A DNA stretch of 64,000 bases, from positions 6,845,001 through 6,909,000 of the forward strand of contig BTPP01000001.1 in NCBI GenBank assembly GCA_037102815.1, written 5' to 3'. Position numbers and translations under genes: made by a program. The notes beneath the pieces are model-generated. The model saw only the letters and a program-made list of their open reading frames with translations. It ran no database searches and was not told the origin of the DNA. How positions within the stretch are numbered: the stretch's first letter is position 1; each line of letters begins with the position of its first letter. Below, piece by piece: positions 10,064 through 21,497 of this stretch. This DNA comes from Neurospora intermedia. Its lineage: Eukaryota > Ascomycota > Sordariomycetes > Sordariales > Sordariaceae.

Positions 10064-13000
10064 TTATAACACCTAATATATAAAACAGGCCGTATTTGGT
10101 GTAAAAAACGCAATTTCCAATGTTTCTGACATTTGATATGGGTCCCTAGATTAGTACTATAAGTACTATAAATGCTATAGAGCTTAAAATAGACAATATC
10201 GTTACTAAAATAGTAAAAGTGAGGCTCCTAGAACGTATATATTAACTAAAAGTAAATAAAGAAGCAAATCTTTACTCGCTGTTACTTAAAAGTATAGCGT
10301 TATCTTTACTCGTACCCGGCTATACTTTACGTAGATTTGGGTCACGTAGGTCATCCCAATTATAAAGTAGTGCCTCCTCTTAAGGTATAGCTAGCAAGCG
10401 TTCGGTCTAGCGAGTTGACTAAGTATTGTATATTTTATCTAGATTAGTAACTTCCCTTTTAATTACTAGGTTAGTGTTATTCCTAACTTCGCTGTTATTA
10501 CTATTGTTGTATAACGAAGAGTAGGTAAAGTTAAGGGTAGAGTTGGATGAACTATAGCGGTGCTTACGGGGGGAGTTACCCTCCTCTATATTATTAGCCG
10601 GCTCTAATTTAAATAGGTTTTCTAAATTAAATATATATATTACCTCAATATAGTTTATAGCTGCCTCCTCTTTATCCTTCCTCCCTCTCTCTCGCTAATT
10701 AGTTTTATCTATTATTTTAAAACTAGGCCCGGTCTTATATTAAGAATAATTATACTGTACTATTACTACTATAGTACTTCTACGAATCTTCGTCTTACTA
10801 CGTAAATTAGGATAGGGGTTGGCTTACCCTAGTACGATTTCCTTATTGTTAAATAGATTGCCTTATTTTAGTAGCCTACCCTTAGGTATCGCCTTCTCGA
10901 ACGGTCGTATACAAAGGTATTAATCTACTATATTCTATATTATTATATAGATAATTAGAATTACGTTAGTAGATAGTACTATTGGAGTAGGGGAGGGATA
11001 ATTTATTTATTTCTAACGCAAATATTAAAAGGGGTAATAGTCTTTCTTAATTACTAAGGCAACCTTACCCTCCCTTGCCCTATTAACTATTTCGTAGGTA
11101 TAAGGTAGGCTATATTAGGCTCTAAACTGCTTATTATATAGTAGTAATAATTTTATATACTCCTCCCCAAACTATAAATTAATAGTAGGTATAGAGGTAA
11201 TATAAATCTAATACTAGTAATAGAACAAATTGAATACCTAGAAGGTTAATTCTAGCGGGCAGTCTTCTAATTAATTATAGTTAATAAACTATAATTATAC
11301 CTAACTCTTAACGTAGGTAACCGCCTACTTAAATACTTGTAAGCGCTAGTAAATATATTAGTCGTACGCTTTAAAGACCTTAACTAACCTATATTTGGGC
11401 GAAATCCTATATATTTTAACGGAGCTATTAGTAAATTTATTAGGGGAAGTAGTACGCAAATTATAATTAAAATAATTAGAAGTATAGTAAATCGCCTATT
11501 CTATTTAATAAATTAATTACTCTTCCCTAATATATTTAATTAATTGTTATTAGGTACGATCGAAGGACCGAGCTATTAGAGACTATACTTTATTAAAATC
11601 TAATAATAACGAAGTATAAATTATATATTACTATATAAAAAAGAAAACGGCTCTAATATTAGCGACCTTATTAAGTAAGGGGGGGAGGTTTACTTTAATT
11701 CTAACCGTTGTATAGATTCGGTAATAGATTGTACGAATTTTATTAAAATCTTTACGGTTAATTTTAGTAAACCGTCCGCTATTACCCTTTCCTTCTTTAT
11801 CGCCGCTATTAGAATTCGATAACCTCGGTCTAATTTAATACTTTTTAATAACCTTTATAATATTATAATTAATATACTAAATGTATTGCTATTATTAAAT
11901 AAATAAGAAATACTTTTTAAAAATGCTAATTAATACTATATTGCTGTTAATAATTATAATTCGAAGCGGGGTAATACGAATCTTAGTAAAGAAGGTTTTA
12001 ATTTCTATAATAAAAAAGTTAAATCTATTATCCTATTCGTTATTGAATACCGTTTAAAATATAGTTATTAAAATCTTTTCTAGAGTAATTACTACTCTCT
12101 ATATAAGTGGTATATAGTATTGGTTCGTCTTATACGTAGTATCGATAGTTAATACTAATAGGTATCAACTCTAGAACTTCTATTACCGGTTAAATACCCA
12201 AAAGGTATAATAAGGAATATCCCTATCGAACTCGATTTTAGTATATACTACCCCCCTCCTCTCCTTGAAATATTTAATAAAGTATTGTATATCGTCTAAC
12301 CTATCGCAACGTACTCTATACAACTGATAACGCTAATTCTCGAAATCTTTATCCGTTAGAAGGATATTAGGGAATTAGCTTCGTACCTACTTACGTATAA
12401 TAAAGGCTAACAAATTATTATCTAGTATAAGCTTATTAATCTCTACCGTCTATTCGGTAGTTATTATTAAACGTTGTAAAATAAGGTAATAGGATAAATC
12501 GTATAACGGACTATAGCCCTAGTAGGTTAGATTAATAGTATAGATCGAAAACTTCCAATTATTACGAGCGAGTAACCGTATTTAAATATAAAAAGGACAA
12601 TCACCCACAGTCTTAATTATCGATATACGCCGCTTATTTAATTGCTAGCGGGGATTCTTAGTATAAAGTACAGCTTAATTGCATTGTAGTATAACGATAA
12701 TAATCCTCCCTTTATACTTCTTATTATACTCGGTAGTAAACCTAAATCGGTAGCGCCGGTAAAGAGAAATAAGGGCGGCGATTTAAATTTCGTATACCTT
12801 ACTGGGCGGGGTACTAAAGCAGGCATCGTATAATAGAACCTCCCAAATATACTCTAAAATATCGCCGTTAATAGAAGGGATAGAATCGAAAGTAGCGCTA
12901 ATTGCGTACGACTTAATAGAGAAGGTAGGGGAATTATCGCAACGACGGTAGCGAATCTATAATACCATCTATAGAAGGTTAGCGATTAATTTGATAATAA

Positions 13001-13266
13001 ATATATACGGTTACTAACTATATAAATTAATATATTGTAGCGATTTATCTAGGGGGGGTATTGGTGGGTAGTATAATAGTATGTAATTGAAGGATGTAAA
13101 GATAGGTGTAAAAGAGGGTATAAAAGAGAGGGGGGAGCCCGCTGTTAAATATGTACTATACTCGTTAATAGTGGGCGATGTTACGTACATCAAAAGTGTG
13201 AAATTTTACCGCTAAAATCGGTCTTTACAATATCAGTTGGCATCAGGTGCCATAGACCCACCTGGG

Positions 13267-13316
13267 GTGGAATTGGCGTGTTTGTAGGGTGTTTGGGCGT
13301 GTATAGAGTGTACCCC
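13267..13316 (-). repeat. Right terminal inverted repeat
   Basis: This is the mirror of the left repeat. It keeps CpA at two of the three differing sites and carries TpA at the third (the fifth base from the end), so both copies have been hit by mutation. Confidence 0.88.
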
Positions 13317-13324
13317 ATTCACAA
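13317..13324. repeat. Target-site duplication, right copy (ATTCACAA)
   Basis: This is an exact copy of 10006-10013 directly after the right inverted repeat. Confidence 0.85.
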
Positions 13325-13649
13325 TGGGCTTTGTCATATTCTTTCATTTTGCTTTTATTGCCAAGAAAACCCCTAGTGGTACAGAGCAGCTGACACAGCA
13401 GCAGGTACCTATCTCGTGCAACCACAATCCCGGAACCGCGAACCTCAACACGGCCGGTTCCGACTAACAGCAACAACCAACAAAGAATAAATGCCAGTAT
13501 GAAATCCCACGCTAAGAATTGCCAACCAACACAACATCAGAAACCTAAAACAGACGACAGGTTACACGGGCAATTTGAACAACCCATTACCGTTCATCAT
13601 AAAAAGAGAAGAAGAAATATAAAATCATCACGTCAATCACTACAAGCAC

Positions 13650-16365
13650 TCAGCTATCCGCCATTAGCTTCTCTGTCTCCTCAATCTTGGTCCACCCCGA
13701 CCCTACCAACTTCAAATCGGGCGATTTCCTCAGCTTCAGCTTGGGACTGCGCTTGGGCGACTTGAACGAAGCTGCTGGTAGCGTTTGAAGATCGTCCAGG
13801 TCCTCTTGCGAAGGCTCGGCAGGGGTAGGAGGACAGGCAGCCATGGAGAGTCGGAGACAAACAACAGTATCAGGTGTCATGATGGCTTCTTGTGGAGGAG
13901 AAGTTTCAGGGGTTAAGGGGCGGCTGTTGGTGGCAGCCGTGGTGGTGGTAGCGGTGGCAGAGGATGATGGGGGAAAGCAGTTGGAGAGGAGGATGAGGGC
14001 TTTCGAGATAGTGGTGATTTCAGGTTGCGCTTGGGAGTCAGGGGAGGACCGCCCAGAGCCGGAACGTCCAAAGGCGGAGCAGGAGGAAGACCTAGAGTGA
14101 GAGGTGGCGGATGCGGAGGAGGAGAAGGTGGTGCAGGTAATGGCTGGCTGGAGGACCATCATGACTGATGGAGGTTTCTCCCCATCTGCCGATGACGGCC
14201 TCCCGCCCTCAACCTTTTCCTTCCCACCATACACCTCCATGTCCTCGCTCTCACCATTTTCAGGAAGGTCGAGCAGTCCCTTGAACTGCAAGTCTCCATC
14301 TGACCTCCCCCACACTAACCCGGAAAACCTCAATGCCAAATCAATCTCCCCTACCAACTTGCCTTCCAACAGACTGATACCTTCAGGGGTCTGCTCGCGG
14401 AGCAAGAAGCGTGCAGGACCAGAGAGGAACCTATCCTTCAGCTTGCGAGCGTACTCCTTGCGGCACTCAGCGAGCATCCGACGGTCGCCGTTCCCAGAAA
14501 TAGAAGGGTGAGTGACGTCAAGGGAGAGGCCAGATTCGTGCAGGAGGTGTAGAAGAGAAGCGCGAAGGGAGGAAGCGGAGGTAGGATTGTATTGGACTAG
14601 AGTCTGTTAGTACCAAACTGGGAAGGAACGAACAATGCAAGCAAAGGGCGAACTTACCATTGCTCAAAAGCTCAAAAAGCGCCTCCATCTCCCCCTCCAT
14701 GGGCAACATGTCCGGCTGAACACTCGGCTCACACCCCTCATCTAGCGCAACAGAGATCACTCCCAGACTCTGCATCGACACCGTCCCGGGGTTTGTCAGC
14801 CTCGGGCTCATAAAACTAATCGACCTCGCCGTCGCCGGCATCATCGGTACATCCACCGGCAACCCCGGGCTGAGAAGGGCAGGTGAAATGTGGTTATCCC
14901 ACGTAGCCGTGTCGACCCTAAACCCAGCAGGCTCGACATGATTCCTAGACGAAGAACCCACCCTCTCCATCGTCGGGCTCTCCACATCCACCATGTCCCC
15001 ATCCAACCCCGCCCTCCGCAGCGCCTTGAACACCCACCACGGCGACGCGAAGCACTCCTTGATGATGAAGTTCACCAGCATCCCGTACAGCAGGCACCGG
15101 ATGCGCTCGTTGTTAACGTCGGCCGTGTAGGCGATGAACTGCTTGGGCAGCTTGTCGTCGGCCGTCAGCCGGACAAAGTGCGACACGCCCCGCGCGACTT
15201 CGTCTCGCTGAAGCGGGTGCAGCTCGACGAGTCGATTGGGATTGGTGTGCGCGTAAGAGGAGGACCACGAGAGCCAGGAGGCGGTGCGGGTGGTGAACCA
15301 CGAGGAGATGTCGGTTGGGGTGAGGGTGAGGCGGGGTTTTGTGCCGGGAAGGAGGGAAGGAGCGGTGGTGCGGGTTGAAGGGGTGGGAGACGGGGAGCGG
15401 CGGGTGAGTTGGGTTATGTTGTTTTTGTGGACGGCAACTTCCTGCTTGTGCTCTTCTTTTTGGTTGGCAAGCTGTTGCTCAAAGGCGATCTTTTGTTGAG
15501 CGAGCTGCTTCTTCTGCTCGGCTAGTTGGTTCTCGAAGTCGGTCTTTTGCTGGGCCAGCTGCTCCTCGTGTTGTTTCTTCTGCTGAGCGAGTTGCTCTTC
15601 CAGCTCCTTGACCTTGGTCTCATAAGCCGTCTTTTCTTTCTGCAGCTCATTCTCCAGCTGACGCTGGCTTGTCTCGTGCTGTTGCTTCAGCGCGACTAGT
15701 TGGGTGGAGAGACTATGCTTCTCCTTGATGGAAACTTGCGCGGTCCGCTGGAGCGAAGCGATCTGCTTCTGCAAGCTCTTGTTTTCCTTTGTCAGGCGCT
15801 CAGCGCGTTCTGATTTTGTGGGAGGCTGGCCGATTGTCTGAAGAAAGCGAGTGACTCGGTCGTGAAGGAGCTTGGTGTTGAGTTCCTCGGCCTCAGCTAG
15901 GGACTTGGCTTCTTCTGGCGAGGGGAGTTCGTGCTTGTCTTCTGCTTTGGGAGTGGCTACATCCTCGATAGCTTCTGTAGTGGTTTCTTTCTTTTCTTCA
16001 GAGCCTTCCTTGCTGACCTCATCGGGCATGCCGGCGGCTATCCATCTTTTGAAGATCATATCAGCGCGGGCGGCTGCTGATAGGTTGTTGGCATCGGAAC
16101 CGAGTCCCTCGCCGCACTCGGCTGTGGTGGAGCTGGGCTCTCGGATACCGGAGTGGGGGGTGATGGGTGTGGTCTCCAGCTGGGCGAGATAATCGGTCAA
16201 CACTGAGAGAGTCAGCTTTGGTTTGTTTGTTGCTGGTACTGTGTCTGTTGGTGTCTCGGCTGGGGACGATGTGTTGGATGAATTCTGTAGTGCTGTCTTG
16301 TTGGGTGTTACCCCGGGAGGGGGCATACGAGCAATGCTCGCTAAGCTCTGGTACACAGCAGGCAT
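13650..16365 (-). CDS. Coiled-coil protein of unknown family, paralogue A
   Basis: Exons 14658-16365 and 13650-14596 (minus strand) give 884 residues. The ATG at 16365 lies in GTCAAAATGCC; an in-frame extension to 16605 lacks that context. Residues 1-180 are Ser/Thr/Pro/Glu-rich. About 180-313 form a strong coiled coil, its end made of repeated QLAQQK-x-x-x-E blocks. From about 351 a folded domain begins with DISSWF and goes on through NPNRL, LHPLQ, GMLVNF and SPWWVF. After the 61-nt intron (GTAAGT...CTCTAG, phase 1) comes the block RMLAECRKEYARKLKDRFLSG, then PARFLL and MMVLQPAI. The tail is Ser-rich. The gene at 18715-21497 has the same blocks in the same order and the same intron position. 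I do not recognise the family. No signal peptide or membrane segment is seen, and a structural role through the coiled coil is only a guess. Confidence 0.82.
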
Positions 16366-18714
16366 TTTGACGACAAATGTAGGCGAGTCGATGAAAGACT
16401 TCGTGGTAATTGTCGATGGACTCAGGTGTTCAAACTTCGAATGCAATAAGAAATGTCTAGTGTAACGGATTGGACCAGCCGAATCAATGAATGGAAGTAA
16501 GCAAAACCAACAAAGGCAAGCTTGATACACGCAACAAGAGCGATTAGTATTAGAGAAGAGGAAGGAGAACACACTGAGCCATGATCGAACAAGAGTTTGG
16601 ATCACAGGCGAGCTGAGGCTCGGGGGTCACGCTCCTCTTTACATGGCATGCAGCAGCTAGGCGGCACAGGCCCGTTGACTGAACTCGAGGCTTCACGGCC
16701 CGTATCCAGCCGTCAACTTGCCATGGCCGTGAGATTGCCGCCTAGAGACCCCGAAGATATGCGCCTGCTTTCCCTCTGGCGCTTAGACTGCATACTGCCC
16801 TGATGATCGCGACAAGATAGACCCATATCATCATGCCATTAGCTTCCGGCGTGCCGGTACCGAATTGGGATGGCGTAGTTGCCATGATGGATGGGAGGGC
16901 CGTCAGTCAGAATTGCGAGAGTGGCTCTCTGCTCTTGTCGTTGTCTGGAAGAAAGGAAGTCAAGTCTCCATGGGGTACGGGATACTACTCCGTGTTTTAT
17001 CACAGTGCGCTCCAGGCTTATTGGTGGGTATAAGTCACGGATTCATCCAATGGAATGAGAAGATAGAGGGCTGATGCATAGCTAACCGCCGTGGTTGCAG
17101 GCTCGTCAACAGCTCTCACCAATCGACATTGTCCATTCTATCTTAGCGAACGTGCGAAAAGTCTTGGCCCACTCACCCACGCACCTCGAGCGCTGGTAGA
17201 CAGGGGCATGGGTCGATTTAGCCGCCCAATGTCAAGCCAAGGTGGCGGCGGCCGTCAATATCACCCACCACCACGAAGACGGAAAGCATAGCTCTTGATT
17301 GGCACGAGCACTCCTTAAGAGGTGGCTAGGAAGATCTCGCACGGCGGAGGCAGTCAAGAACTCATCAATACGCATTTTCCGCGAAAGACCGAAAGCTGAA
17401 TGTTCAGACTATGTTCCTTGCTGTTTAATTTTCCTCATGAGGTTCGGCGCAGCTAGAACCGAAGCAGGGAAAGGATTCTCCATTCTCGATGGCGGAGCGT
17501 GAGAAACGTGCCCAAAGCAGAGAGTACAGGTCCGACCATACAAAGGCAGGCCATGGGGGAAGCGATCTGCTGCACGTTGGTATCTGAGGATTGCTAGGAA
17601 TTTTAGAGGGATGCCAGGTGTGAACACGGTCCAAGATAGTTCTCAAGATATGTTTGAGTAGGTAGGGAATTGACTTCGTGATAAATTCAACGTTGTCGCT
17701 CGCTGGTTAATGTGGTGTCTGGTTGAATTCGATACTTGCCGCCAAGCGAGATCTGAAGTGTCCCGTCAGCAAGGAGAGCAAGAAGAAACGTGGTTCGGTT
17801 TCGCGTATCAGCCACCGTCACATGACTTGTCCGACAACACCCCAGGTCTCCCTTCAGCGGAAAAGAAAAAGTAGGTAACCCGGCGCTGAACTGGTTTTTC
17901 TGAAATGAGATTCTGTGGACCGAAGCGTGATGATGCAGTCTCGAGTGATATGAGTGCTCACATCTTGACCAGCACAGTCCGTGGTTGGATCAGGTAGTGT
18001 TGTCCCTTGCAGTAGCCTGCGGCTTCGCTGCTGCTGAAAAGATTCACATCGAACAAAACCGATTACGGTGCCCACGGGCATTCATTGCAACGTAATTTCC
18101 ATAATAAGGTATGTCACCTTCACCATGCCTTTCATCATGCACCTGAAGATGGCGGTTGAGGCAAGATGCCGAAGCGAGTCCTTCGACAAAGGCCCCTAAC
18201 AAGGATATTGAAGTATGAACAGCCAGCGAGACAGGTGAAAAGCTTGTCAATAGGTACCTTGATAACAACGTTAGATTAGGCTGAATACACAATAAGCATC
18301 CGAGAAAACCCAGCGGGCTTGATCACCAATATGCCACCTAACCCACGATGCCTGTCTGGCAGTTATGCACCGAATTGACAGATCTTGACAGTCGTGTAAT
18401 CTGATGTGATGCTACTACTCTTTCTTATTCATTTTATCCAACATCATCGGCCTATTCGCCGATTGGTTATATGGAAAGAAGAAAACAAATGCCTGCGACA
18501 ACGAACGCCACGCAAATAGAGAATGGTAAGAGAGAAGAAAACTCCTTGGACAATGTACCAGGTAATGAGTCCATGCGCTTTGGCCATTTTATACGCCTCG
18601 CTTCCCGCTACTAGAGGTAGGCAATGTGGAAAGTGATCGACGTTTGAAGGAAGAAAACAAATCAGAGGTATGCAAAACTGAGGTAGAATCACACGATGTC
18701 CGGGTGCAGCACGA
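16366..18714. other. Intergenic, 2.3 kb between the two paralogues
   Basis: This is the 5' region of paralogue A and the 3' region of paralogue B. Open frames are all under 85 codons and show no domain. No leftover copy of the paralogue coding sequence is visible here, so the pair is not the remains of a larger visible array. Confidence 0.5.
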
Positions 18715-21497
18715 TCACGACGTCATGAACCCTGACTCCTGCTGTGGAGCTATGCCCACCTTCTCCAATGGAGCCGAGTGCGAATCCATCGGATGCCCCA
18801 AGCTGGCAGTATAGTACGACGCCACCTGAGTCGGAAATTGCCCTTGTTGTGCATCCGGCACTCTCTTGGGTGACGCTCTCACTGCCGACCTAGGCACAGG
18901 TCCGATTACAAACGTTCTCTCCGCCGTTTCTGGTGGCGTCTTTGCCTGAGGTTCGGATGGTGGTGTGACAGTCACATTGGTGATGATTTGCGTCTTGGAA
19001 ACTTGTTGTTCCTGGGATGATGTCGCCACGAGCACGCGAGCTTTCAGCCAAACCTTGGCGATCTTGCGAGGCTTGTTGGGATCGTCTTCGCGCCCTCCGC
19101 CGACTTCGATAGTTTCGATGGCTGGTTGCACGACCATGACTACCGGGCGCCCGTCGTAGTAGCCTGGAGGACCCGGCGTCTCGAATCCGACCTGGCCAAG
19201 ATGGGCAGGAATAGCGTTGGGTGCTTGGGGGCTTTGTGCGTGGCAGAGAGACATCAACCTGTCTGACGGCTTGAACAGTTTTCCCCCGAGTGCCGTGAAG
19301 CCATGGAATCGGATGGGGCCAGGGCGGGACCACAGTCGGCATGAGAAGATGAGAGCGTCGTCAATGTACTCGGTCAAGGTGCGTTCGAGATTTGCTATCC
19401 CGGCGGGATCTTGATCGTGGAGCAAGAACCGCGCGGGGCCGCTGAGGAATCGCTCTTTGAGCCTTCGCGCATAATTGAGCCTAGATTCGACAAGCATACG
19501 CTTGGCCTCGACACCTCCCGCATCCTGGGGGTTCTTTATGCTCATGCCAGAATCTGCGAACAACTGTACCAACTGGGCTTCCCTGAGCTGGACGGAAGTG
19601 ATTCCGGACTCTCCTGTCTGGGCTGTTTTTTTATGTCAGCGATCATCAGAATAATGGCCAGTTGCAATGCAATTCACCTACCCTTTGTGAGCATATGAAA
19701 CATGTTCTCCATCTCGTCCTTCATCGGATAAGCCAGACTTGAAGCGCTCAACAAACCACCAGGCTGCAGGTTCGTCGTTATCAATGGCGGCGGGAAGCGG
19801 GGATCTCTGTTCGGTGCTAGTGTAGGAGCAGGGGCATAGGTACGGGGAGGAATGGCGTTCTGCATGGCGAGATCGAGACGGAAACCCCCGGGAGAGATTG
19901 CCGTGGCCGGAGCCACAAAGGGACTTTCGGGAGATCCAGCAGATATGGCGTTGAAGATCCAGAAGGGAGAGGAAAGTGTCTCAGTGCAAATGAAGTTAAC
20001 CAGCATTCCGTGCAGCACGGCTTGTATCATGTCAGTGCCTTTGACTAGAAGCTCAGCTGGAAGTTTGGAATCATCAGTGAGCTTGACAAAGCTTTTGATC
20101 CCGTGGCACACCTCATGAAGCTGGAGCGGATGGAGCCCACTCGAGAGTCGATTGGGATCCTGAGAGGCAAAGTGTTGCGCCCACAAAAACCAGGATTCAT
20201 CGCGCTCGGCAAACCACGACGTGATCTGCTTATCAGATAGACTGGGTGCAGGATTCTCAAACTGGGCGTTGGCGACTGCGAGATCGAGTATTTGCTCCTC
20301 CTGCCGCATGATTCTCGCTTTGAGCTGCTGAGCTTCAACCTGAAGAATCTTTTCTCGCTCCTTGATCTTTTGATACTCATCTTTCCACTGCTGGTGACGT
20401 GTCTCGTGATGTTTCTTAAACATTGCCAGCTGACGTACCAGCTCCTGGTTTTCGGCCAAGAGATCCCGTTCGGTGCGTTGAAGAGCAGCTACTCTCTGAT
20501 ACAACCCCCGGTTCTCCTGCAGAAGCTCTTTATCGGCCTCAGATGTGAATGACATCGCTGACATGGAGGGTATTGGGGTATCTGCTGCTGCACGGGCGGG
20601 TATCTGTTGTACCGGTGGAGCCGCAGGCTTTGGTGTTTGAGATGACTGAAGCTTTGGAGTGTGTGACGATTGGGGCTGTGGTGTTTGTGACGCGTTGGAC
20701 TGGGGAGGTGATGGCATAGGCTGTGGTGTCTGGGCTGCCAGAGATTGCAGATACATGCTGACCTTGGTGGCCGCAATTTCGCGGTCATTGTCGTAACTTC
20801 TTTCATGGGCCAAGAGTCGAAGTTCCTTCGAGCTAGCTGCTCTGCGGTGAGATGACGTTTGCGACCTGTCTGTGTCTCTCTCCCGTTCTCTCTCCATCTC
20901 CCTTTCTCTCTGTCGATCCTTTGTCGAGGCGTGGTTGCTACCCCGGCTTAGGCTAGTATCGCGATCGTCGATAGACGCTTTTGCAGTGCTTCTACTCAAG
21001 CTACGCTGGCGACTTTCCAAAGCCTCGCGACTCTCCTGCGCGTCGCGGCCATTGCGTTGTTCGCTCCTGGACCGGGACTGGGAATGGTGGCGGCCAGACC
21101 GAGTTCGGCTATGGCTTTCTTGGGTCCGACCGTGGCCTTCGCGGGACTGGCTTCTCCATGACTTGTGGACCTTTTGGACCAATTCTGCAGCTGAGGGGTT
21201 GCGGTTTTTGGGAATATCGCCAAACTGCCCTAAAGTCGAACTGGGCGTGTCTGGAACTTCAGGAAGCGGGGAGAGTAAAGAAGAAGCGGTGTTGCTGTCG
21301 GGATATGGTGTAAGAGGCAGGTTCATGGATTCGAGGATGGTTGCTCTGATCTGAGAGCTGCCGTTGGTCGGATTCGAGTGATAGGAAGACGAAACAGATG
21401 ATTCAGAGTCCCTTCGAAAAAGCAAGCCGGGATCTATCCATCGATCTGGGGAGACTTGCTTGGACCGGAGGTCAGTTTGGCGGAGACCGGTGCCCAT
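18715..21497 (-). CDS. Coiled-coil protein of unknown family, paralogue B
   Basis: Exons 19682-21497 and 18715-19622 (minus strand) give 907 residues. Residues 100-240 are rich in Arg, Ser and Glu (many SRS, RER and RSR blocks), a feature paralogue A lacks. A Pro/Gln/Thr-rich stretch follows. A coiled coil runs from about 316 to 409 (LQRTERDLLAENQELVRQL region). The shared domain is at about 422-520 and reads ITSWF, SQDPNRL, LHPLQ, GMLVNF and SPFWIF, matching paralogue A block by block. The 59-nt intron (GTAGGT...AAACAG) is phase 1 and sits where A has its intron, at MLTKG versus LLSNG. Exon 2 opens with a helical stretch leading to RMLVESRLNYARRLKERFLSG, then PARFLL and MVVQPAI. Function is unknown; the RS-rich part might suggest a nuclear location. 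Confidence 0.82.

Larger units (their letters stand above)
10014..13316. mobile_element. RIP-degraded DNA transposon with terminal inverted repeats
   Basis: The 3303-bp element is bounded by 50-bp terminal inverted repeats (10014-10063 and 13267-13316) that begin GGGG and end CCCC. An 8-bp target duplication, ATTCACAA, flanks it at 10006-10013 and 13317-13324. The interior from about 10075 to 13180 is extremely rich in TA, and CpA/TpG are scarce outside the ends. Stops are dense in all frames and no frame exceeds 62 codons. This is the RIP signature (CpA to TpA on both strands). An 8-bp duplication fits hAT, KDZ or Mutator-like families; GGGG ends are unusual for hAT, which normally begin CA(G). 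The transposase is beyond recognition by eye, so the superfamily is left open. It is not autonomous now. Such islands are normally heterochromatic in Sordariales. Confidence 0.85.

Noticed and set aside
14890-15378. 162-codon plus-strand frame
   Set aside because: It is antisense to exon 1 of paralogue A, and its Arg/Gly/Pro composition is that of a shadow.
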